Source: Desmodesmus armatus (Eukaryota; Chlorophyta; Chlorophyceae; Sphaeropleales; Scenedesmaceae). Taken from it: 64,000 nucleotides of DNA. A model generated the notes under the pieces. It was not told where the DNA came from, did no database searches, and saw nothing but the letters and a program-made list of their open reading frames with translations. The stretch spans positions 1,008,868 to 1,072,867 of the forward strand of contig VIIQ02000581.1 in the NCBI GenBank assembly GCA_007449985.2. Reading direction: 5' to 3'. The translations under genes were made by a program, and so were the position numbers. Of this stretch, positions 10,906 to 23,093 are shown piece by piece (positions within the stretch are counted from its first letter, which is position 1; each line of letters opens with the position of its first letter).

Positions 10906-12212
10906 TGACTGCAGTGAGTGACCCTTGGCACCATCATGTACTAGATTCGTCATAGTCATTCAACAGCTTGGACTCCCCACGTGGGTCCCTTGTACAGCTG
11001 TCACAAGGGGTGTACACTGTGACCACTCTACGGTTGTAGTTGTGTCAGAGACTGCGGCTTGTTGCGTGAGTGCTGTATACAGCTGTATGCGTATAATGTG
11101 GCTTGCTCGACCTCTTTGACTTTCACCTTCCAAGTGCACGGCGGTTCAGCCAGGGACAGCAGCAGCTATCACCCACTTTACAACACGACTTGGCCTCAAC
11201 AAGCAATCAGTCATGCCGCTGCACAGCAAGTGACACATGAATACGTCCTTCCGAAGCAGTGCGGCGCGCAAAGAAGCCACAACAGCCCACTTCAAAATGT
11301 ATGTAAGTCCTGAGCGTTTCCAACAGCAACGTCTCATTTTTGGCCTGTAAGACTGGCACTGGCGTCAGGACACCTCACGCACGTCTTGGGCAGTACCACG
11401 CATGTCTTGTGCAGAAATCCGTCGTCATATAACCCAAACCGGCTCATGCTGCCATCTTTGCGGCATGCCCTGACACAGCATGATGTCCCTGCATGCCCTG
11501 CATCTGCCCACACCAGAAAATCGGCGAGGTCCACTTTGGGCCCAACTGAAGGGCCAGGTACTTTTGGCAGACACCAACCATGCCTTATGTTGCGAAGGCA
11601 ACAATAAGGCAGGCAGCAGGACAAGGACAGGGCCACCATGCCACACCAGAACATGAAAGACACGGGATGGCCAGCAGGGCGGATGCAATGCAAACTGCAC
11701 ATGGCATGTGCTGCTGACAGCACATGCTGCAACATGGTCAAAAGGTCACATTCGATACACAAGCAACACAGCCACAACCCTCTCGGGGGATGGGTCATCT
11801 CCACAACACACAAGCCACCAAAGTACCCGGCAACGACACCGCCATACAGCAAGGCGACGTCAGTCAGGTTGCATGCATGCCCACAGACGAAAGAGAGCCC
11901 ACAAGCAGGCTCAACAATACCAAACCCACCAAACCCCACCAACCGCCAGAAAGGACGCTGATGCAAGCACATCACCAGTGACGTACTTACATCAGCAGCA
12001 GGGACAACAGTCCCTTTTCATGTGGTCTACGCAGCATTGACCACACCCCAACATACAGTCGCCAAAACATGTGCTTGTGCCCAACAACCCGACACTCCAA
12101 GCACCCACAGCCGACACTGCTGGGCTGCCCCATTTGCATGTGCGCAGCGCGCACACGTCACCTCGCCCGACTCCCTCGTCGCCCACAGTGCACACACCTC
12201 CCCCCGGCCCCT
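10906..12212. other. Probable 3' UTR and downstream flank of exportin-1
   Basis: The exportin-1 stop codon is at 12213-12215 on the minus strand, so its 3' UTR runs downward through this region. A minus-strand open frame of about 210 codons (11334-11972) lies here, but it is Cys-rich, has no family match and is better seen as chance openness within a 3' UTR. Nothing else was recognised, apart from a segment near 11110-11230 that resembles 7930-8060. Confidence 0.4.
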
Positions 12213-15200
12213 TCAATCGTCACCCATGCCGTCATTGATGGAGTTGGGTGACACCATGCCAGGGATGGCCTGCAGCCGCTGCTGCGCCTCCACGATCTTG
12301 AGCTGGGTCTCCTCTGCATACAGCTGGTCTGTCTCAGCACTGCCAAAGGCCTTGGTCTGCGCGCAGCAATGCACCACAGGTGCAACCGCAGAAATGTACA
12401 GAGGCAGGCGCAGGGACAGCAGCAGCACAGCACAGAGGAAGAAAGTGAGCACGCAGTCCATCCAGGCACACAGCCGCCCACAAACGCTTCATGCACCATG
12501 GCAGCACCTATTGAACAGGCAACTGCCAAACAAAAACACTCAATACCGGAAGGCAAAGGGTGCACATGTAAATGCAGAGAGCGCAACCACACCAGAAAGA
12601 CACAGCCGCAAAAGGGATAAGCAGCCATGCATGTCAGTGTGCCACAACACAAGGCAGAGGCACGCACCTGTACCAAGAAGTCGCGCATGTGGTGCTTGAA
12701 GGCGCGCTTGTCCTCAATCTGCATCATGCCAGCCACAGCTGCCTGGATCTGGGTGGGCGTCATGTTGGGGAAGCTTGTGGCCAGCAGGCCGCACGTGTAC
12801 TCCGCCACAAACACCCCGTTGTTCACGTAGGCAGTGGGCCCCTTGGCCTACACACAAATAGAAAGACCGGCAGCACAGGGTCGTAGGTCAACAGATTGTA
12901 ACATATGCAGTCTGCCATGCAGCCGACCCTGACAGAACACTGTATTGGCTATACATAGCTAATGAGCAGGGGCACAACATGGAACCTGCCTCAGCCCACC
13001 CTGCATTGGTATTGGACCTATGACATTCACCAACAACATCAAGGATCAAAACGCAGAGCAGCCGGTCAGACACTCACAGTGACATCCCACAAGGGTGCCT
13101 TGATGACGGTCTCGTTCCTGACGATGCCGAACAGGTGCAGCAGGATCCTGCAGTGCAGCTTGAAGCCGGGGGTGTGGAAGGTGTCTGTCATCACAGCCAG
13201 CACCTCGCGCAGCAGCTGCAGGTAGTAGGCCTGGTGGAACTGGGTGGCCACGTCACTGCCAGCAAACGACTTGAGCATGTCCTGCACATTCAGACAGCAG
13301 CATCACAGGAAACAGGGGTCAGCAAAGCGCAACACAGACAAGATGAAGAGGTCTAGCAACAAATTCCCCAGCACGTGGTGCTGCCAGTAATACGCACACC
13401 AGCATGTAGCAGCCCCGTTTCATGTGATGGGCAGGTGCACGCAATACTGGCGTATGGATGCCAACAACGTGATGATGATACTGCAGACAGCAACAAGGCG
13501 TGGTGAGGCATGCTGCATTCCCTGCTGACCACCCCTTACCTCCAGCAGCAGCAGCCCTGTCTCTGCCACGTTGCGCTCGGTGTGGCGGAAAGCCCAGATG
13601 ATGCTGTCGATCAGCAGCTTCAGCTGGGGGGGGCTCATCGCAAACAAGCACTTGAAGCAGTGGTTGGTGATGGCGTGCAGCAGTGCGAAGAACCGCAGCC
13701 TGTGCTCGGGGTAGTCCTCAAAGTTGACGGTGATCATCTGCAGCAGGAGGGCACACATGTTGACAACACATCAAGGAGCGCATCATACACATGCACGAGG
13801 TCTGAGTGGACCTGTTAGCGGGTTGGCAGTGCTTTGCATGTGTCCTGTCTAAAACGGTTGTAAGCCTGCACCGCTAGGTGCCTGTGAGCAAGACACGAGC
13901 AACGTCAAGCAAAAGTGACGGTGCTGCAACGCCATAATACGTACCTGAAGTGTGGGCTCAAAGACAGCCGCGAGCACCTTGGGCACTTCGCTCTCCATGC
14001 CCTGCTTCAGGCGGCGCACGATGGCCGCAAACACACTCAGCACCTCAGACTCCCTGCGGTTTGCACACCAGACAAGCAGCGCACGCACAGTCGCCCCGTC
14101 AGTCAACAGCCATCAGCCATCCTGCTGTAATCATGATAAGCTTCATGCAACACATGTATCCACAACAGCACTCCACTCCACTCGGTGCAGGCTTGGAGCC
14201 TCAACAGTGGGTGAAAGAAGAAAAAAAGATGCCCATGCAGCTCCTGCCAGACCTCACAACAGCATTATAGATGTGGAAACACACCAGCACACTGCTAGCA
14301 GCTCAATCCCACCTTGCATCCGGCACGCTGGCTGCATAGTCTCCCAGCACAGGCTCCATCAGTGCCGGCACAAATTTCTGCACCAGCAGCGCGTCGTCCT
14401 CGCACTTCTCCACAAACACCTCCACCAGGCGCAGCACAGACTTCTTCACGTTGCGCATGTACTTGACAAAGCTGCTGCGCGCGGTGTGGGGCCCGCCGGT
14501 CACGATGGCCTGGGTGATGCCCTCGCTGTACAGGCGGTACACCTGTGGCGACAGGGGAACATAGGAAGGGACAGGTTCAGCTGTGGCGCCAAACATACAT
14601 GGGAGACATTGCCATTTAACAAATGTGCCAGCAGCCGACTGCGCAGCTGCTGGGTGCAGACGCTGACAGATGTAGGTGCTGATGGTGTGCCCAAACATCA
14701 AAGGCCATTTGCCACCGTAGATTGCATAATTCCAGTGCTGACGACTGAAGACTGCCACCCAGAAGGACCTCGGGCCCTTTTAGTTTGCACAGCATTGCCA
14801 AACAGAACCTGTCACTCCATTTGCGTTTGGCTGCGTTGTCTAACCCTTCCCCAACCCATAACAGCACGCCCCACAGCACACAGCTGCAGGATATGCGGCC
14901 CCTAACCCCTCCCCCATATTACTGGCCCACCTGCAGCATGCTGTCCACCATCTGGGCCATCTGGTTGATATAGGGGTTGCCGAGGCTGGTGCACACAGAC
15001 ACGTTGGTCTGCAGCACATTCTGCAGGCTCTTGATGACCTCCTGCTGCTTCAGCACCTCAGGGTTGACCTGGGCCTGGGCCAGGATCTGGCCCCAGGTGG
15101 TATTGGGGGGGCCCATCAGGCGCGCCAGGTACTCGCGCTGCTTCACTTGGTCACCTGTGAGTGAGGGGTCCACGGCACACAAGTCACGTTGACAAAGCTG

Positions 15201-18200
15201 ATGATTGGATGCACACACTGAAAACATGTTGGGGGTACGGTGCATGTACATGCGACAAACATGGATACGCCAGTTTGTGCATCCCAATACACCAATATGG
15301 GCGCTGGTAAAACTGGGTTGACGGGAGAGGCAGAGGGAAGGTAGCGCCCCTGTCTGGAAGCCCAGCACTCAATACAACGGCCATATCTGTCAATGTGCGG
15401 GAACCATCAACCTGTGCAGTCGTCAGGCCCGGCACAACAGCAACCCAACAGCAACCGCAGCTGCGCCCTTCAGGCCAGACAACCCCCCCCCCCAGCTCCC
15501 GCCGCGCCTTCTGGGTCCAGCCGCTCACCCTCTGCGCTGATCATGAGCCCGACAGACTCGTAGAAGCTCTGGATCTGGTGTGGCTGCAGATCCTGGATGG
15601 TGTCCGTGAGGTTGTCCAGCAGCTCCCCCACAAAGGGCTGCTGCTCCTGCAGCTGCAGCACCACAAACTTGCGCTTGCACTTGTTGGAGATCTTTAGGAA
15701 GGTGTCGCAAGCCATGTCCTGCAGCACCAGAAACGACAGGCGACAGTGTGTCAACCACGAGGGCGCATACACCGTACATGCTTGCAGTCCTGTGAAGATA
15801 CTGCTGAGCGCCCGGCCAGCAATGGCAAACAGACACAGAACACAGACCATCTCAACGCAACTTGTTGCAGGTGCACGAGATACTTTGCAGCTGCAAGCCC
15901 GAAGATCAACCGTGCTGCGCCCAGCACGCACTGTGTGACGCGTGCACATGGCATGGTATATACCTCCAGACCTGCAGGGGCTGCCGTGCCAGCACCACTG
16001 CAAAGGCTCACCTGCACTCCTGGGTGTGTCTCGTGCATGAACTCAAACAGCTTGTTGACCACTGTCTTGAGGAACTTCCAGTGCTGGCGCAGGAACTTGG
16101 GGTACTGCCCCACCACATACCTGGGGCCATGGCGCAACAGCACATCATAACACAACACGCACATGGTTAGCAGCAGCCTCTTGGTACGGGTTGCCACCGG
16201 GTGGGGCAATCCCTCAACTACCAGAGCCGCGGTGAGCGACAGCAAACCAAAGAAAGCGTACTAAAACCATCAAGGCAAACAACTGGTGAATGTTGCGGGC
16301 AAGCGCCCTGCTGTCCCTCGCCTCGTGGCAGCTGATAACAGCCGCCCAGCCGGTACTGAGTACGGCCACAAGAACCGAGGAACCACAAGAAGCCAGCAAG
16401 CAGGACCTCTGCAGCTGCATCAGGGTACCCACATGATGTTGGAGGCGATGACAGCCTTGTTGTCCTTGCCACGCGTGACCTCACACAGGTTGAGCAGGTC
16501 CCTGATGACAGTCACCAAGAAACGGTTCTCCTGCTCCTCCTGCGGCAAGCACGCGGCCAGGGTGGGGAAGGAGGCAGTTGCTGTACAGATTGGCGGCGGC
16601 AAAGGTGCAATAACTGTATTTGCATCAGCACGAAGCACATCATACCATGACTATTCAGCAACTAGCTGCATCATGCCTGACACATTGCTGATTCTACGTT
16701 GGGGTTGGCCTACTTAAACCAAACTGAATTACTGCTCCATACTGAATGGATCCCAAAGGGCTTGGCACTCTACATACTACCAACCACAGCATCTGCAGCA
16801 ACCGTCAGTTTTGGTGGCAGCTGGAGACCACGGATGCTGGTCAGCTGAGAGGAGTGCTCCACTAATCAGAGCACCGCGCAGAGCACTTGCTAGGGCAACT
16901 CAGCTTGAAGCAGACCTACTAGACCAAGACGCTGGTCCCTTACCGCCATGCTGCCGCTGATGCTGCCGATGGCCCAGCACAGTGTGTTGAGGCCGTTCCA
17001 GGTCCAGCTGCCCGCCATCTGTGCCCGCAGGCGCTCCAGCATCTGGCGCTCCGTGTCGTCATGGTCCAGGTTGCTGAGGTACACCAGCGTCTCACGCATG
17101 TTCTTGTACTGCGTCAGCACGTCGTTGTCCTTCATGGTCTCGCGCACAATGTTGCCGTTCTCGTCCTCCACCACAATCACCTCCTGCAGCGCGTGTGTGT
17201 GTGTGGGGGGGGGGGGGGGAAGGGAGGGGGGGGGGGGCGGTGGAGGTGAGACAGAGGGGGCAGGAGGGTTGCCAAAGCCATGGTTGGCAGCCAGCAGATG
17301 GCTGGCAACAAGGCACATGCCGCATATGTCTATGCATGGCTGCGGTGTGTCAGGCCATATGTGAATGTGTACGGGTTTGGCTTGGAACCAACCTGACCAC
17401 AGCAAGGGAAGTCCACAGGTGCATAATACACACTGAGGATTGCAGCCTATAAGCGACCCATCGACTGCTGCAATGTCAACACACCTCTGGCTTTGCCATG
17501 CGGGCAATCATCAGGCCACGCAGCTGGCTGAGCACTGGGCCAAACAGCATCTTGCGCGCAGCACCAGTGGACATTGAGCCGTTTGCTGTTGGGGGCACAG
17601 GAGGGCTGAAGGCAAAGCCATCATCACCGGCAGCTGCTGCTGGGGCCACTGCAGGCGGCAGCAGTAACACAAGGCAAAGGGGTCAACAGGTTGCATATGT
17701 CAAGAGCATTGCTGCATGCTGCATTCACTCAGCATCAATGACAGCCTCCCTGCACACGAACCATATGGATCCAAGACTTTTTGTTGCAGACTTGTCGTTT
17801 ATGCTGCGCAGTTGGTGTGCATGCAAGCTTGGAACAACGTGTAAAGTAGTGCGACACACAAGAAGGCCAGCCCTTGCGCAGTAAGGCCCACCTGCCAGCG
17901 TGTGTGTGGTACAGGACCCAAAGATGTCTGCCACAAACAGCTGCCAGTAGTCCAAGCAGGACTTGAACACCTCTGTGTCGTCCACGTAAGAGATCTTGAT
18001 GAGGCTGTTCAGCCCCGCCAACATCAGCTCATGCTCTGCAGGCTGGCTCTCCAGGTATGACAAGTGGCGCTGCAGGTCGGGACGCGACAGCAACGTCACA
18101 TGCACGGACGTCAGCATATGTGGGCCAGCTGCGCCATCAGCTGGCCATGCCCAGAACACTTCCCGAAATCAAAAACTGCTTTTCCCCCAACAGAAACAAG

Positions 18201-21115
18201 GACACGGCTACTTGAGAGAACCCCTGTTGACAAGCAGAGGGCAACATGAAAGCATGCATGTTGCTGCTGCACATGCATCGGCCACAAGCATGGCCCAACA
18301 GCTAGCGCATGGACCCGCCATCTCACCCTGAAGAAGCCAGTGTAGAACAGGGCCAGGTTCTGCACAAACGCCTGCTGGTCGTCCGTGCCGTTCTCATAGG
18401 CTGCCGACAGGTCGGTGTTTGGCGGGATGATGGTAGCCAGCTGCTGTGTGAACAGGCGGAAGAAGTTGCTGAAGTGGCTGTTATACTCTGGAGGCATCGT
18501 CAGGGAGCCCACCTGCAAGCAGCACCCACACGACCTCCAGGTCAGCACGGCTGGTGTGCAACAACAGCTATTAGGTGCAGGGCAACACACGCCTGGCCGA
18601 TACGGTTCTGGTGTGCAGTGGTACCCCAAGCCCAGCACAGGCAAAGTACGAAACGCCCAGTGCAGCCCATGTAGGCGTCGCTGTTGAAGCCTTGCGCCCG
18701 TGAAGACTTGTGTGTCACAGGAGACAAGACAACCACGCCAGCAGCCACACTTTAGCTGGTTCATCAGCCGAAACAAAGGACGCAGCCAGGCGCCGCTGCG
18801 CGTGCCAGACACCCACCTCCGTAAGGCACTGCAGGGCAACGTTGCGGTAGGGCGCCTGTGGGAACAGGCCCAGCAGAGCGTCCACCATCCGACTCTCAAA
18901 GATGTAGCCTGCGCAACACATCAACACACGAAATCATGGGGTGACATACAGTGGAGGTGTTCATAGATGGCGCGGCCCATTGGCTGAGAGCGCTGCGCTC
19001 TGTGCTTTTATGTCGTCACAGTGCTGCTGTTACACACACCTGCAGCGGTGCTGGTCGTCCTCACTAGAACATCCATGGTGAGCGCTGGCTGGAGCAGATA
19101 GGTATGCTGCCTGACAAGCTTGGAAATGCTGCTACTTGCTGACAAAATCGGGTGCACTGTTTCAGCACATGCTCAAAGGTCATGAGAACACACACAACAT
19201 TGGATGCCCTGCTGTGCACACACCTGGAGGAATCCAGGACAGGTAAGCTGCCAGGGCCGTGAGGGTGGCCCGCAGCAGCTCAACCTTGCGCGTGTTGGCC
19301 AGCACAAACATGCACAGCTCATGGATCGAGCGGAACTCATTGTTGAGGTTCTGCTTCAGCTCACGAGTCTTGGCCTGCAGGACAGCAGGCAGCAGCACGA
19401 CAAGCCACTTTTGTGACAACTTTTTTGACGAACATCAAGACCACTGGCCTGCACAGCCTCAGACTCAGAACCGCTATGGCCCCTGCTGTAGTCTGCCGAC
19501 CGTTAGCATTTGCGGACTCCAAGAACTGCACACCGAGAATCTTGCTGATGCTGCAGGAGCTCCCTGAAGTACTCCACAGTCAGTCAGGTTTGACTTTCCT
19601 GCCAAACTGACATGCGGGTAGGTCGTTGTCGCACTGCGCACCTGTGTCAGCTCCCCCTGGCTGAAGTCAAAGATCTCCTCGCTGAGCAGCTTGAGGATGT
19701 GCATGCTGTTCTCACACAGCGTCTCATTCGTTTTGCTGGCTGCCACCAGGTCGGGGATGAAGCTCTGCCACTTGGATGGCCAGTCCTGCAGGCAGAAAAG
19801 TCAGAGAAATCAAGGGCGCAAGACATCAACACCACATCACGCAATGATCAACTGGCTGCTTGAAGACGGAAGACAATGTCACAGCAAGGGGCCCTGCCTT
19901 ATTCTCAGCTGTCGTGTGACCTGCACACACACCCTTGCATCAGCACACACACAAATTTGCCCTGAGCTCGAGATGCTGAGGACTGCTGACGATGGTGCGG
20001 GCTGCACTGTACCCTGCTGCTGGATGAGGCACCACATTTTGTGCAGCGCAGGCTGCGCGCAGGCCGAGGGTGCGAACTGCTGCTGCCCACCCACCTGCTT
20101 GAGGATCTGCACCAGGATGAGGTTGAGCTTGTTGATGAATGTGGACTCGCTGCGGTACAGCGACTCGTTGGTGCTGTACTTGATGATCAGGTTGCTGATG
20201 TAGTTCTTGATGCCCTCACGCTGTTCCGCCGGCAGCGCAGCCCATCTGAACTTGATAACGCTCTCCAAGATCTGCAGGACACCAGCAGGCCGTGCCGCAT
20301 CAGAGACTGTTTCGTGCCAGCTGCGCATGGTCTGGCTAGGGAGCAGAGTGTGCGACAAGGAGCATGCACACTCCCCCGCCCCTGCACAGACTCCTTCAGA
20401 CTGCAGGACTGATCACGAGCTGGGATGGCAGTCAGCGTTTGACGCCAAGAGAGGAGGAAAGGAAGGCCATGGGCATTAGGACGGCCCTGACATGCAGCTG
20501 CTGCATGTGGTGGTGAGGTGCAGCAGGGGGAGCTACCCCATGCAGACAATTTTCCCGCAGACCAGGCCCATGCTCTGCCATGGTTGCAATGTATCCATGC
20601 ACGCCTGCGTGTGCTGACCTGTAGCGCGAAGTACTTTGTCTGCTGTGTCTTGGCCTTTTCCAGGATGGCATCAACCCTGGTCCAGGCATCAGGGTGCTCC
20701 TGAAAGGTTTTCAGGGCTTGCTCAGCTGCCACGCGCTGCGAAGACAAAGGCAACACCGTCGTGCAGTGGACGATGCAGTAGCAGCACAGCAGAGCAACAC
20801 CAAAACTCAACACCACACTCACGCCAGCCAGGAGGAACAGGTGGCCGACACCAACACATCCCCACAACTCTTGTGTATGTCCAGGACACAGGCTTCCCGG
20901 TCTCACGTAACTTGGGGACCAACCCCTTGGTGTGTCACAGCTGATCAGGGGTTGAACTGTTTTGGTCTCGAGGAGCCCAGTGCAGCGGCGTTTCTCACCT
21001 GATCCGGCTGCCCGGATCCGTAGAACACATTCACGGTAGACTCCACCAGCTCCACGTCCACAGGACCGCTGAAATCCAGCAGCTTTGAGAAAGGGCCGAG
21101 GTTGGCAGCTGCCAT
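12213..21115 (-). CDS. XPO1: Exportin-1 / CRM1 nuclear export receptor (20 exons)
   Basis: Exons in transcript order: 21115-20999, 20735-20619, 20271-20095, 19785-19642, 19374-19224, 18908-18817, 18512-18327, 18069-17892, 17648-17485, 17183-16944, 16539-16433, 16120-16012, 15718-15529, 15154-14931, 14542-14313, 14053-13945, 13737-13540, 13281-13078, 12847-12668, 12356-12213. They total 3261 nt and 1086 aa, against about 1070 for animal and plant CRM1. The N-terminus ([18 protein letters not shown]) and [13 protein letters not shown] are CRM1 signatures, as are [49 protein letters not shown] and [23 protein letters not shown]1 binds leucine-rich nuclear export signals together with Ran-GTP and carries cargo through the pore. 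Cys511 lies in the TLCWAIG motif, matching human Cys528, the leptomycin B target. Exon 8-9 carries an algal Ala/Pro-rich loop insertion. Confidence 0.95.
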
Positions 21116-23093
21116 CTCGCCTGTGTCCCTGCTCAACAAAAACGACTGATCCCGACTTATTGCGCCATGATGTGCCGCTGCTCTGTTGCTGGTCTTCTAG
21201 GAATGAGGAATGAAAGGAACTTTCTCAGCAACAGCAACAGAAACCACGTAATACTGAAATGATGGAGACTGACCCAAACAATCCACCCTCCCTGCAATCA
21301 TGATGCATTCGAAGGGCAGGGCTCCAAACCCAGGTTTTTGTCACCCCCCCCCCCCTTGTCACACCTTGGTGCAGGACGATCATGCATGCAGTTCTCTAGG
21401 TGATTGTGCCGTCCTCACCTGTCAATTGCACCAGCCCACTGGTGCTTAAGCCGACGGCTTGCACCCCTGAGGCAGCCGCCTGGTGTATGCTTGAACCACT
21501 CACCCCCTGGCCGAGCATGTGCACCTGTGGCCGAGTCAAGGTGATAGGGAGGGCTGTGCAGCTGAAGTGGATGTTGATGGAGGTGTTCTGCATGACTCAC
21601 GTCCAGTGTAGTGGAAGCTTCTCTTCTGTGATGTCAGTATGGGGTGGGAGATTTGTTGCTGGTTACTACTGTTCTGCATGTCACTGCAGTGAGGGATAGC
21701 CCGTGCTGATAGCAGTCTGCGCACTGACTTACGCCCCCGCTGACAAGGATAAACTGCCCGCTTCATTGTTTGGCACTGCCACTGATGGCAGCTACACTGG
21801 TGGCAGTCAGCACTCATCCTGTGCAACGCCCGTAAACTGTGTGTTGTGCCTCAGCTTCTTGAGCATAACCGCAATCAAGCCTGTTTGAAGGCTGACACTG
21901 AACGCCTGTGACCCCCATGGCAGTCTGCTTGCGGCATCGGCGGGGTAGTATGGCCACAGCAAATAGACCGCGCGGCCACAAAAAGAGAACACGCTAGCGA
22001 TAGCAATTGCCTACTAGGCCAAGGTAGCCAGGCTGCAACGCATCACCAGCCTACTGAAGGTACTGCCACGCCCGATTGACACAGCGCAGGCTCAACCAGA
22101 CCGACTGTGATTACATTTAGAGAGCGACAGGTCGCTGCAGGCAGCCTGACCTTTCAGAGAGTGCCCCAGTAAGCAGCGCGTTGCACAAAATTACAGACAG
22201 TGCAATACCGCAGGCAGACCGCCTGACTGCCACACACAACGCAGCACTCTGTCAGAATCTGTCGCTCTCCCTGCTACTGCACTCCCCACGGCTGCTGCAG
22301 CCTGGTGCCAAGCCATGTGGTGTCCTAGCCGCCCGGTGCTCAAACAGCTGGGGCTCAGTCTCGCTCTCTCTCTCTCTCTCCCTCTCCATCACTCACTGTC
22401 TCACACTCTGACTCTCACTCTCACTTCTCTGACACTCGACTCCTGCACACCAAACCAACACTCACACACCAGACCACCGAGACCGTCAAGGCAGCATGGC
22501 CACCTGGACTTGCTGTCTGCTCACTCACTCATGCAAAGAGCTGAAGCCAAATGCTGCGGAGGCAATATGATTTTGGCGAGGCATGTCTCTCCACACGCAC
22601 CCCTTATGCAGGGGTACATGCACATCACCAGCTGCACACAAGAGATAACTCATTCTGCGCAACACAAACCCAGAGCTCCACTCGGCAATGTTCTGACACA
22701 AGAGTCGCAGGGCATACGACGCACCCTCATGTCACATGCAACGACACTGTGCTGTGTGGCACAGGGCATCAGCGATGCATGTGGCAGGGGGCACCCTGCC
22801 AACTGCTGGCACGGCAGTCACCATGCACCGTTGTATCCCAGAGAGCTGGGCACAGCAACACCAGACAAAACCCTAGACACCCCTGTCACCAGGCGCGCTG
22901 CCCGGACAGAAATTTCGCAACCTGGATGTCAGCACCAGCGCCTAGAGGCTGCTAACTGCCAAGGACGAAAGGCACTGGACAAGCATCTTGAGTGGCTTGT
23001 TGAACCAGTACAGCAAGCACACACGAACAACATGACCAGACCCATAAAACGGACGATGCAGCACCAAGACCAAACAGTTGCAGCAGCTGTAGT
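21116..23093. other. Exportin-1 upstream region and 3' flank of the APH-fold kinase gene
   Basis: Both flanking genes are on the minus strand, so this stretch holds the kinase 3' UTR and the exportin-1 promoter. It contains a C-run at 21344-21356 and a CT microsatellite at about 22360-22390. A 291-codon plus-strand open frame (22315-23190) covers much of it and runs antisense into the last kinase exon; it looks like low-complexity chance coding. No other gene was seen. Confidence 0.4.

Noticed and set aside
10315..10959. 214-codon minus-strand open frame in the tandem array
   Set aside because: The equivalent frame is broken in the other repeat units, so there is no sign of selection for coding.
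11334..11972. About 213-codon minus-strand open frame downstream of exportin-1
   Set aside because: It lies in the expected exportin-1 3' UTR, is Cys/Leu/Val-rich without domain features, and shows no splice-linked neighbours.
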